Assembly: GCF_037975235.1 (NCBI RefSeq)
Contig: NZ_CP150241.1
Location: 1,178,001-1,242,000, forward strand
DNA from: Paenibacillus sp. FSL R5-0341
GTDB taxonomy: Bacteria > Bacillota > Bacilli > Paenibacillales > Paenibacillaceae
DNA: 64,000 bases
Reading direction: 5' to 3'
Below, piece by piece: positions 34,358 to 42,312 of this stretch. The notes under the pieces are model-generated. The model did not search any database, was not told the origin of the DNA, and worked only from the letters and a program-made list of their open reading frames with translations. The position numbers and the translations under genes were made by a program. Positions within the stretch are counted from its first letter, which is position 1. Every line of letters starts with the position of its first letter.

Positions 34358-36181
34358 TTATTTTAGTTGTCCCTGATGTAACTGATAGTAGAATCCTTGT
34401 TGCTGCATCAACTCATCATGATTTCCCCGTTCAGCAATCTGTCCATCATCGATGACGAGAATCTGATCGGCTTCGCGAATCGTGCTCAGCCTGTGGGCGA
34501 TGACGAAGCTGGTGCGGTCCTTCATTAATGTGCGCATCGCTTCCTGGATCTGCATCTCCGTACGCGTATCAATACTGCTCGTTGCTTCATCCAGAATAAG
34601 AATGGCTGGATCAGCCAGAATTGCCCGGGCAATGGTTAACAGCTGTCGTTGTCCCTGACTCAGATTGCTTCCTCCAGAAATGATGGGGGTATCGTAGCCC
34701 TGGGACAGTTTGCGGATAAACGAATGTGCATTCGCAAGTTCAGCCGCTTGCCTGATCTGTTCATCCGTTGCGTCCGGCTTGCCGTAGGCGAGATTATCGC
34801 GAATGGTACCTGAGAACAGGTAGGCATCCTGAAGCACAATGCCAAGTTGCCGCCGCAATTGATCCTTCTCCAGTTCGGAGATGTCATATCCATCGATGGT
34901 AATCCGTCCGCCTGTAATCTCGTAGAAACGGGGTAACAGGTTGATAATGGTCGTTTTACCTGCACCGGTGGGTCCAACGAGTGCAATCATCTCACCCGGT
35001 TTTGCGGTAAAGCTAACCTTCTTCAAAATGTCTCGCTCCGCACTGTACCCGAAGGAGACGTCTTCAAATACAACTTTACCTTGAATCTCATCCAGTTGTT
35101 TCTTCTGTTCCTCCACGTATTCGCTAGGTGTATCCATGATGTGGAACACGCGTTCAGCACCTGCAATTGCAGCCTGAATCAGATTGTACTGATTGGCCAG
35201 ATCGTTGAGCGGCCGCTCAATCTGGCGGGAGTAAGCGAGAAAGCTGACGATCAGCCCGATGGACGTCAGATCATGATAGGCCATCCATCCACCTACAGAA
35301 GCCAGAATGGCAAACCCGATGTTGTTCATCACGTTCATCGTAGGTCCAACCAGACCCGAAACAGTCTGGGCTTGTGTGCTGGATGTGCGAAGTTTCTCGT
35401 TCAGGTTCTGAAAATGTTGGTGTGCCTGATCCTGACGGTTATAGGCCGCTACGACTTTTTGTCCAGCAATGGTTTCCTGAGCATACCCGTTAAGCTCACC
35501 AAGTAATTTCTGCTGGGCGGTGAAGTGTTTACGTGTTCTCGAAGCGATCAGGCGAGTGGCAATGGTAATCAAAGGTACCGTTATCAGACTGAGCAGGGTA
35601 AGCCGGACATCGAGTGCAAACATGATCGACAAGGAGCCAACGAGCAGAATGGCACTGGACATCAATTGGGTTACGCTTTGATTCAGCGTTGTGGACACGT
35701 TATCGATATCATTGGTGGCGCGGCTCATCAGATCCCCGCTTTGATTTTTATCAAAAAAGCTGACAGGCAGCTCTTGTAGTCGGGAGAACAACGCATGCCG
35801 CAGATCCTTGACGGTCAACTGTGACACACCAATCATGACATAGGATTGAGCCCACATCAGGAGTGAGCCGAGGACATAAACACTCAACAAGAGAAGACAT
35901 TCCTTCAGCAAACCCGTTGTTATTTTGGGAACGATATGTTCGTTAACGGCGCGGCCGAGAAGATAAGGTCCTGCCAGATTGAGCAGTGTTCCGAGAGCCG
36001 TCAGCACTAATGCAGCAATAACTCCTTTGCGATGACGTCCCATGTATGACCATACCCGGATGAGGGCGTGGCGAGCATTTTTGGCTCTGACTTTGGGAAC
36101 AGGGCCTCTGCCCGCTGGACCAGGTCTTCCGATAGGAGGCACGACGGTTTGTTGAATGGAGGAAGATGCAGGTTTAGCCAA
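34358..36181 (-). CDS. ABC exporter subunit with catalytic Glu (heterodimer partner B), TTG start
   Basis: This is a 607-residue half-transporter: a Pro/Gly-rich N-terminus (VVPPIGRPGPAGRG), six membrane helices, then an ATPase domain. Walker A GPTGAGKTT, variant signature LSQGQ, and Walker B ILILDEATSSID with the catalytic Glu are visible. I place the start at TTG 36181 because AAGGAGG lies 9 nt upstream; the in-frame ATG 36190 touches that site and could not use it. It overlaps the partner gene by 8 nt. With the partner it forms a heterodimeric exporter with one active and one degenerate ATP site, as in BmrCD or LmrCD. Its stop abuts repeat copy 2. Confidence 0.9.
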   Translation of the reverse strand: MAKPASSSIQQTVVPPIGRPGPAGRGPVPKVRAKNARHALIRVWSYMGRHRKGVIAALVLTALGTLLNLAGPYLLGRAVNEHIVPKITTGLLKECLLLLSVYVLGSLLMWAQSYVMIGVSQLTVKDLRHALFSRLQELPVSFFDKNQSGDLMSRATNDIDNVSTTLNQSVTQLMSSAILLVGSLSIMFALDVRLTLLSLITVPLITIATRLIASRTRKHFTAQQKLLGELNGYAQETIAGQKVVAAYNRQDQAHQHFQNLNEKLRTSSTQAQTVSGLVGPTMNVMNNIGFAILASVGGWMAYHDLTSIGLIVSFLAYSRQIERPLNDLANQYNLIQAAIAGAERVFHIMDTPSEYVEEQKKQLDEIQGKVVFEDVSFGYSAERDILKKVSFTAKPGEMIALVGPTGAGKTTIINLLPRFYEITGGRITIDGYDISELEKDQLRRQLGIVLQDAYLFSGTIRDNLAYGKPDATDEQIRQAAELANAHSFIRKLSQGYDTPIISGGSNLSQGQRQLLTIARAILADPAILILDEATSSIDTRTEMQIQEAMRTLMKDRTSFVIAHRLSTIREADQILVIDDGQIAERGNHDELMQQQGFYYQLHQGQLK

Positions 36182-37958
36182 ATTGAACATCCTCCTTCCG
36201 TTGCTGCGAATAATAGATCGCCTGGTAGTGTGATGAATGAGCCATAAGGTCATCATGTGTGCCCCTGGCAACGATCTGTCCTTCATCAATGACATATATA
36301 CAGTCTGCATCCTTCACGGAGGAGATCCGCTGTGCAATCAAAAAGGTCGTGCTATCTTTCATCAAAGATTGCAAAGCCTTCTGAATGCTTGCTTCCGTAC
36401 GCAAATCCACAGCACTGGTGCTATCATCCAGAATTAACACTTCCGGTCGCATGAGTAGGGCGCGTGCAATGGATATACGCTGTTTCTGTCCACCGGACAG
36501 ATTGACCCCGCGCTGACCCAGCTCCGTGTCATAGCCATCCTTCAGTTTCATAATAAAATCATCCGCTGCCGCAGCTTGTGCCGCAGCACGTAATTCAGCA
36601 TCTGTTGCACCGGGCTGGCCGAAGCAAATGTTATCCCGGATGCTGCCGCTGAACAGAATGGATTCCTGCAGCACAATGGAAACTCGGCTGCGAAGGTCCT
36701 GGAGATCCCAGTGACGAACATTCACTCCATTCACGAGCACTTCCCCCTGCGAAGCATCATACAGACGGGGAATCAGCTGCACCAGCGAGGTTTTGCCTGA
36801 GCCTGTCGAACCGATCAGGGCCACTTTCTCACCCGGGCGAGCCATCAGATTAATTCCGGTAAGTGTATGGTCTCCGTCATAACGGAAAGATACATCCCTG
36901 AACTCCACTTGACCGGCTACGCGCGAGGGAAGTGGAGTCGGTTGGGATGAGGACTGATTACGATTAGACTGGTGAGACTGTGCATTCCCGGAGTTATCGG
37001 TTCCCGATTGAATATCCGGCTCTGTATGTAACACCTCGTTGATCCGCTCAGCAGATACCTTGGCGCGGGAGAAGCTCATCATCATCATGCCGATGGACGT
37101 GAGGGACGAGAGTACAACCGTGACATAGTTGATAAAAGCAATCAGATCTCCGGCAGCAATATCGCCTCCTACTACCTGGAAACCTCCGAACCAAAGCACC
37201 GCTACAATCGTAGCATTCAGCATGAGGCTGAGCACAGGTGCATTCAGTGTGACAATCCGCCAGGCTTTCACGGCAGTTGACGTGTAATCTTCATTGGATT
37301 GCTTGAAGCGCTTTTTCTCCAGACGCGCACGTGCAAATGCCTTGACGACTCGGATGCCAGCGAGATTTTCCTGAAGAACGGCATTGACCTGATCGAGCTT
37401 GCTCTGAACGCTGGCGAACAGCGGATAGGAAGCTTTTATCAGGATAAATAAAATAATAAACAGTACGGGCACAGTCGCAATAAGAATCAAAGCCAGCTTC
37501 ACACTGATCGTAAACGCCATGATGATACTACCAATGATCAGCATCGGCGAACGGATAAACATCCGCAGCAGCATCTGTACAAAGGTCTGCATCTGGGTAA
37601 TGTCACTCGTCAGACGAGTAATCAGAGATCCTTCCTGAAACGTATCCAGATTCCGGAAGGAGAAGGTTTGAATATGGTCAAACAGTTCCTGACGCAGATC
37701 CGTGCCGTATCCCACGGCAGCCTTGCTTGAATAGAGTGTACAGCCTGCGCCGCCGACCCAGCCAATTAACGCAACAAGTAGCATAATCAGACCTGTAGTT
37801 ACGATATGGGACAGGTTGCCTGCAAGCACACCATCATCCACGATGCTGGACATCAGCTTGGGCTGGAGCAGGTCCATGGCAACCTCAAGTACCATGAGCA
37901 GCGGGGCGAGGATCGCCGCCGACTTATACGGGGTCAAGAATCGTTTTAACGTCCACAA
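36174..37958 (-). CDS. ABC exporter subunit with degenerate ATP site (heterodimer partner A), TTG start
   Basis: This is a 594-residue half-transporter with six membrane helices (residues 15-310) and an ATPase domain. Walker A GSTGSGKTS and signature LSGGQKQR are normal, but Walker B reads LILDDSTSAVD, with Asp in place of the catalytic Glu. A Ser/Asn/Gln-rich linker (about 320-345) precedes the ATPase. The start is TTG at 37958, with GAGGTGAT upstream. The degenerate site would be formed by this Walker B and the partner's LSQGQ. A MarR regulator lies upstream on the same strand, so drug- or stress-induced export is likely. Confidence 0.92.
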   Translation of the reverse strand: MWTLKRFLTPYKSAAILAPLLMVLEVAMDLLQPKLMSSIVDDGVLAGNLSHIVTTGLIMLLVALIGWVGGAGCTLYSSKAAVGYGTDLRQELFDHIQTFSFRNLDTFQEGSLITRLTSDITQMQTFVQMLLRMFIRSPMLIIGSIIMAFTISVKLALILIATVPVLFIILFILIKASYPLFASVQSKLDQVNAVLQENLAGIRVVKAFARARLEKKRFKQSNEDYTSTAVKAWRIVTLNAPVLSLMLNATIVAVLWFGGFQVVGGDIAAGDLIAFINYVTVVLSSLTSIGMMMMSFSRAKVSAERINEVLHTEPDIQSGTDNSGNAQSHQSNRNQSSSQPTPLPSRVAGQVEFRDVSFRYDGDHTLTGINLMARPGEKVALIGSTGSGKTSLVQLIPRLYDASQGEVLVNGVNVRHWDLQDLRSRVSIVLQESILFSGSIRDNICFGQPGATDAELRAAAQAAAADDFIMKLKDGYDTELGQRGVNLSGGQKQRISIARALLMRPEVLILDDSTSAVDLRTEASIQKALQSLMKDSTTFLIAQRISSVKDADCIYVIDEGQIVARGTHDDLMAHSSHYQAIYYSQQRKEDVQFG

Positions 37959-38061
37959 TAGGAAATCACCTCAATCTTCATAGCATAAGTGAATCAATTC
38001 CATCACAGCTTTAGCTGCTTCAATCCAGTTGTTGTTAGCGCTGTCGCGAGTATGCATCACT

Positions 38062-38496
38062 TCAAGATTCACGCAGGTTTTGGAGCATACGCTGTGCGAG
38101 TGCAGACATCAGCTGGGACTCTTCCGGTGTAAAATCTTTCTCGGCCTGTCGTTCCAACTCCTGAACTACTTCTCTCAGTTCTTGTAGTGCAGAGCGCCCC
38201 TGATCCGTCAGGAATACTCGCAGACTGCGCAGATCCTTCGGGTCCGCTTCACGTCTCACATAACCGGACGTTTCCATGCGCTTGAGCATGACGGTTACGG
38301 TTGCGGGACTGCGTCGAAGTTGTTCGGCCAGATTTTTCTGGGATTGGCCATCCTCCCGTTCAAGCTGGAACAACAAAGGAGGCTGTCCCGGATACAACTC
38401 GGGGTGGTTCACAAGTTTCTCATGAACCTTGTAGCGTTTCAGCTTCACGAGTTCGGATAGCTGTCCCATTAACCGATCATTTTGGACTGGGTTCAT
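38062..38496 (-). CDS. MarR-family regulator of the ABC exporter
   Basis: The 144-residue winged-helix repressor has QSQKNLAEQLRRSPATVTVMLKRMETSGYV as recognition region, wing residues ADPKDLRSLRVFLTDQG and C-terminal dimer helices. The start at 38496 has GGAG 8 nt upstream; the longer frame to 38565 crosses the probable operator region. It is first in a three-gene unit with the exporter subunits, 103 nt before the first of them. A palindrome TTAGTCGACTAA lies 76 bp upstream. Confidence 0.92.
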   Translation of the reverse strand: MNPVQNDRLMGQLSELVKLKRYKVHEKLVNHPELYPGQPPLLFQLEREDGQSQKNLAEQLRRSPATVTVMLKRMETSGYVRREADPKDLRSLRVFLTDQGRSALQELREVVQELERQAEKDFTPEESQLMSALAQRMLQNLRES

Positions 38497-38566
38497 ATCA
38501 TCTACTCCATTTCTACCTTCATTGCATCTTCTCGGTACTGAAAACCAGACTTTTTGAACACGCATA

Positions 38567-38588
38567 TTTAGTTAGTCGACTAATTAAA
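38567..38588. promoter_or_regulatory. candidate MarR operator of the exporter operon
   Basis: TTAGTCGACTAA (38572-38583) is a perfect 12-bp palindrome, extended to 22 bp with two mismatches. Its size and TTAG/CTAA ends fit MarR-family sites. Confidence 0.6.
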
Positions 38589-38650
38589 TCATAAGTTTGA
38601 TTTGACATATCGTCAAGCCATTACACTTCATTTATTTTGAACTGGAAATA

Positions 38651-38678
38651 TTGACCTGATATAAAATGATGTGATAAA
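38651..38678 (+). promoter_or_regulatory. promoter of the ADP-ribose cluster
   Basis: TTGACC (38651-38656), 16 bp, GATAAA (38673-38678). The predicted start point is about 38685, just before the tandem palindromes. Confidence 0.5.
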
Positions 38679-38693
38679 TTGATATTATCTAAA

Positions 38694-38718
38694 TGTTAAT
38701 AACATATTGTTAATAACA
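38694..38718. promoter_or_regulatory. tandem palindromic operators of the ADP-ribose cluster
   Basis: TGTTAATAACA, a perfect 5-1-5 palindrome, occurs twice, at 38694-38704 and 38708-38718. They lie between the promoter and the Nudix gene start, so a bound repressor would block transcription. The Nudix/winged-helix protein itself is the natural candidate to bind them. Confidence 0.65.
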
Positions 38719-38736
38719 GAATGGGGTTTATATACG

Positions 38737-39675
38737 ATGACTAACGAAGGTCCATCTGGAGGAAAAGCCCCCGATTACCGGGAGCATCAGGATCATGTAC
38801 ATATCAGTGAACAACAGTTTCTGGAAACGTATAATGCTGGCGATTACGAACGTCCTTCCGTCACCGTGGACATGTTGGTCTTTACGATTCGCAGTGAGGC
38901 TCAGGAGAACTATCGCAAGCTTGCGGAACCCGAACTCCAGTTACTGCTGATCCGGCGGGGCGGCCATCCTTATCTGGGGCAGTGGGCGTTACCGGGCGGA
39001 TTCGTCTCGATGCAGGAATCATTGGAGGATGCTGCTCGGCGGGAACTGCTGACGGAGACGGGGCTGGATGATATCTATCTGGAGCAACTGTATACATGGG
39101 GGGATGTGGAACGTGATCCACGTACACGTGTCATCAGCTGTTCCTACATGGCGTTGGTTGATAGCAGCGAGTTGGAACTTCAGGCTGGCGATGATGCCAG
39201 TGAGGCCAGCTGGTTTCGGGTGGAGCAGCGACTTTTGGAAGAGAAGCGCCATATCCATGAGCGTGGACGTGTGACAGAACGCAAGCTGCAGTTGATTTTG
39301 ATCAATGGAACAGAAGAGTTATCGGCTATTGTCGAGACGAAAGAAACGATAGAAGGCCGAGTGAGGAGCCATCGTATGACGTTGGGTGAGGTTCAGGGGA
39401 TTGCCTTTGATCATGCCAAAATCATTCATTATGCGCTTGAGCGTTTGCGATCCAAGATCGAGTACACGGATATTGCATTTAATCTGATGCCGGAGACGTT
39501 TACGCTGACTGCGCTTCAGAAAGTACATGAGATTATCAGTGGTAAAAAGCTGCTAGCTGCCGCTTTCCGGCGCAAAATTGCCGATTGGGTCATTGAAACG
39601 GGTGAGTATGCGAGCAGTGCGGGACATCGACCGTCCCGTTTGTACAGACTGAACCCGGAGAGACTGACACCGTAG
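38737..39675 (+). CDS. Nudix-domain protein with C-terminal winged helix (NrtR-like)
   Basis: The 312-residue protein has an unusual N-terminal lead (about 1-40), a Nudix domain (about 42-170) and a C-terminal winged-helix-like region (about 220-310; FTLTALQKVHEIISGKKL, RKIADWVIETGEY, GRPSRLYRLNP-type ending). The Nudix box starts at Gly88 and reads G-x5-E-x7-REL-L-T-E-T-G-L. One of the paired metal-binding Glu residues is Thr106, so hydrolysis may be weak or lost. Known NrtR proteins use such a domain to sense ADP-ribose and repress NAD genes. The next two genes act on ADP-ribosyl compounds. Start 38737 has only a weak GGGG site. Confidence 0.88.
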   Translation: MTNEGPSGGKAPDYREHQDHVHISEQQFLETYNAGDYERPSVTVDMLVFTIRSEAQENYRKLAEPELQLLLIRRGGHPYLGQWALPGGFVSMQESLEDAARRELLTETGLDDIYLEQLYTWGDVERDPRTRVISCSYMALVDSSELELQAGDDASEASWFRVEQRLLEEKRHIHERGRVTERKLQLILINGTEELSAIVETKETIEGRVRSHRMTLGEVQGIAFDHAKIIHYALERLRSKIEYTDIAFNLMPETFTLTALQKVHEIISGKKLLAAAFRRKIADWVIETGEYASSAGHRPSRLYRLNPERLTP

Positions 39676-39766
39676 ACACGGTAATTATCAATGAAGTAGG
39701 ACGAAGTGATTCAAGCCAGGGGCGGGATCGCTACAACCATGAGGAACAAGTAAAGAGGGGATATAG

Positions 39767-40252
39767 ATGGAAAAGTTTACGTTTTTCTGGCGAACTGTAT
39801 CTCCGTTCTCACAGTGGCACCCGGCGGATTTTACTGTAAAAGGGGTTCACTACACGAGTGCGGAGCAATACATGATGCACCAGAAAGCGCTGCTGTTCGG
39901 CGATCAGACCATCGCAGACAAGATTCTGAAGGCAAGCTCTGCTCCGGTACAAAAAAAGCTGGGCAGACAGGTCGCAGGCTTCGACCAGACAGTATGGGAA
40001 GCTGAATGTCAGCGCATTGTCTATGAGGGCAATTTGGCCAAATTTACACAAAACGAAGAACTGCTAACCGCGCTGCGTGCCACTCGTGGAACGACCCTTG
40101 TGGAAGCAAGCCCAGATGATCGCATCTGGGGTGTAGGGCTGGCGGAGGAAGACCCGCGTATTCGCAATCGAAGAACATGGCGGGGAACCAACTGGCTGGG
40201 TGAGATTCTGACCCGTCTAAGAGAAGATATAGGAAGTGATTCAGATGAATAA
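39767..40252 (+). CDS. NADAR-family protein (YbiA-like)
   Basis: The 161-residue protein has the NADAR fold signatures: FFWRTVSPFSQW, SAEQYMMHQKALLF with predicted active-site Glu33, and the C-terminal WRGTNWLGEILTRLRED. NADAR proteins are linked to NAD/ADP-ribose chemistry; some members remove ADP-ribose from guanine bases and YbiA acts in riboflavin metabolism. AGAGGGG lies before the ATG. The next gene overlaps by 8 nt, so the two are translationally coupled. Substrate is inferred from context. Confidence 0.9.
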   Translation: MEKFTFFWRTVSPFSQWHPADFTVKGVHYTSAEQYMMHQKALLFGDQTIADKILKASSAPVQKKLGRQVAGFDQTVWEAECQRIVYEGNLAKFTQNEELLTALRATRGTTLVEASPDDRIWGVGLAEEDPRIRNRRTWRGTNWLGEILTRLREDIGSDSDE

Positions 40253-41168
40253 TTTTAATAAATCAACAGGCTCCACTAGCTCCAATCCACGTTCCAAGCG
40301 GGCTAATATCGCACAGCAGACGTTGGCTATTTTGGATGAAGGGCAATACGTAAATGGGTATGATCGCAAGGTTGAGATAGGTACCGATGTGCAGCAAGCC
40401 ATCCGCAATTCGGTCTTATACCGTCCAGCAGCATTGTCCGCGCTCAGAGAAAAGCTTCGTACAGAAGCTTACGTTGGAATTCAACCCACGGCCCCATCCG
40501 CTGAAATTGAGGCTGCACCGGGTCGCATTGAAGTTACTGGCGAGACTACACTTGGGGCCGCTTCACGTTTGACGGTAGCTGAAGGAAGAGAAGATGTGGT
40601 CTGTTTGAACTTTGCATCAGCGAAAAATCCGGGCGGCGGCTTCCTAGGCGGAAGTCAGGCACAGGAAGAGAGTCTGGCCCGAGCGACGGGGCTATATCCG
40701 TGTATCGCTCAAATGGATGAAATGTACGAGTACAATCGCAAACAGCGATCGGGTCTCTATTCGAATTATATGATCTATTCACCGGATGTTCCGGTGATCC
40801 GGGATGACGAAGACCGATTGCTGGACAAATATTATGTATCATCATTTATTACTGCGCCGGCGGTGAATGCGGGTGTGGTGAAAGAGCGTGGAGAAGCGGA
40901 TGATCTACAGATTGAGTCCGTGATGAAGGAACGTATCCGTTATATTCTGGACGTGGCTGCTACGAATGGTCATCGGACGATTGTTCTGGGCGCGTACGGT
41001 TGCGGCGTATTTCGTAATGAACCGGCAGTGGTGGCGAAGTATTTTCATGATGTGTTAGTGGGAGAGGGTTTTAAGGACTCTTTTGAACGCGTTGTATTTG
41101 CTGTATATGATCGATCCGCAGGTCAGCGAACATTAAAGGCATTTCAGGATCGCTTGACTGGGGTATAA
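40245..41168 (+). CDS. macrodomain protein with PARG signature (TIGR02452-like)
   Basis: The 307-residue protein has a helical N-terminal part and a macrodomain. The poly-ADP-ribose glycohydrolase signature GGG-x6-8-QEE is present as GGGFLGGSQAQEE (about 130-142), with catalytic Glu expected at the end. VLGAYGCGVFRNEPAVVAKYF closes the fold. It would hydrolyse ADP-ribose from proteins or DNA, or process ADP-ribose products. AGGAAG at 40231-40236 supports ATG 40245; GTG 40236 is an alternative. The neighbours make a three-gene ADP-ribose unit, and a terminator follows. Confidence 0.9.
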   Translation: MNNFNKSTGSTSSNPRSKRANIAQQTLAILDEGQYVNGYDRKVEIGTDVQQAIRNSVLYRPAALSALREKLRTEAYVGIQPTAPSAEIEAAPGRIEVTGETTLGAASRLTVAEGREDVVCLNFASAKNPGGGFLGGSQAQEESLARATGLYPCIAQMDEMYEYNRKQRSGLYSNYMIYSPDVPVIRDDEDRLLDKYYVSSFITAPAVNAGVVKERGEADDLQIESVMKERIRYILDVAATNGHRTIVLGAYGCGVFRNEPAVVAKYFHDVLVGEGFKDSFERVVFAVYDRSAGQRTLKAFQDRLTGV

Positions 41169-41196
41169 ACAGAGTAAAAAAAGATAATAGAAAACA

Positions 41197-41264
41197 AAAA
41201 CCTCTGCTTTGAGCGGAAGAGATTATGATAACTCTCTAATCCCGTCTCTAAAGAGAGGTTTTTT
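41197..41264. terminator. terminator after the ADP-ribose cluster
   Basis: AAAACCTCT (41197-41205) and AGAGGTTTT (41254-41262) pair perfectly, with an inner TCTCT/AGAGA stem and a T-run. It also faces the end of the siderophore operon. Confidence 0.7.
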
Positions 41265-41300
41265 GGTATTGTCACAAGTTAGTGTTGAGTGTACGGAAAC

Positions 41301-42251
41301 TTACTTCCTGGAGAACATTTCTTTGGCTTCATCCATGGCCATTTTATTACCGATAGATGAATAATCCAGCCAAGGCTGTGCACCAATTGGGTAGACGTGA
41401 CCGGCTTTGACTGCTTTCAGGCCTTGCCAGATCGGATTGTTTTGCAGCTCCTTGAACATGCTTTGGGCTTCATCATCCGAATTCACAACCACAAAGATCG
41501 CATCTGCATCATAGTCCGGCAAGATTTCACGGGAGACCACTTGATAAGGTTTGGTCGAATCGATGTCTGTAATGCCTTTGGCAGGAGTCAGACCCAGATC
41601 TTCATATAAAATGGGACCCATGGGACGGCGTGTACTGAACACACGTAACTCTTTGGCAGTCACACGGATCGCCATCACAGTGCCATCATCTCCAATCGTG
41701 TCATGAATCAGAGATTTCACTTCTTCTGTTTCGGTCGCGTAGTCCTGAATGTATTGCTCGGCTTCTTTCTCGCGATTCACGAGTTTGCCAATGTCTTTCA
41801 GATGGTCACGCCATGTACCGTCATCCAGATTGAAGACATGTACCGGAGCAATTTTTTCAAATTTGGCAATATCATCACCGGAGAATTCTTCGTCCAGATA
41901 GATCACATCCGGTTTCAGGGCAAGCAAAGCTTCCATATCCGGGTCTTTCACGGGACCAAGCGGCGTTGTATTCTGAAGACGATCAGCAACATGGGACAGG
42001 AAGGCCTTGGCTTCGCCACCGATAACTGAACCAACAGGAGTGATGCCGAGAGATAACAGATCATTGGTCAGATGGATCGACATGGAGGCGATGCGTTGCT
42101 CGCCCGAACTTGCGCTGTTGTCTTGATTTTCGGTTGAAGTATCCGTGGACGAACCGCCAGAAGCAGATGATGAATTATTGGCCGTTCCACAGGCTGCGAG
42201 TATAAGCACCAGACAGATACTCATGACAAGCATAAGATTTTTCTTTAACAT
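41301..42251 (-). CDS. siderophore-binding lipoprotein of an iron ABC importer
   Basis: The 316-residue protein has a lipobox LAAC (Cys21), a Ser/Asn/Thr linker, and a FecB/FhuD-type fold: RIASMSIHLTNDLLSLGITPVG, LLALKPDVIYLDEEF, the long connecting helix, and VKAGHVYPIGAQPWLDYSSIG. It captures a ferric siderophore outside the membrane. AAGGAGAATG lies before the ATG. It is the last gene of the unit after two permeases, an unusual order, and no ATPase gene is seen here. A shared ATPase encoded elsewhere (for example of the YusV/FhuC type) is expected. Confidence 0.92.
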   Translation of the reverse strand: MLKKNLMLVMSICLVLILAACGTANNSSSASGGSSTDTSTENQDNSASSGEQRIASMSIHLTNDLLSLGITPVGSVIGGEAKAFLSHVADRLQNTTPLGPVKDPDMEALLALKPDVIYLDEEFSGDDIAKFEKIAPVHVFNLDDGTWRDHLKDIGKLVNREKEAEQYIQDYATETEEVKSLIHDTIGDDGTVMAIRVTAKELRVFSTRRPMGPILYEDLGLTPAKGITDIDSTKPYQVVSREILPDYDADAIFVVVNSDDEAQSMFKELQNNPIWQGLKAVKAGHVYPIGAQPWLDYSSIGNKMAMDEAKEMFSRK

Positions 42252-42312
42252 GGGTAGTCACATTCTCCTTGAACATCTCTAGGATGTCTTTATTGTTTTT
42301 TATAAAAAAAGA

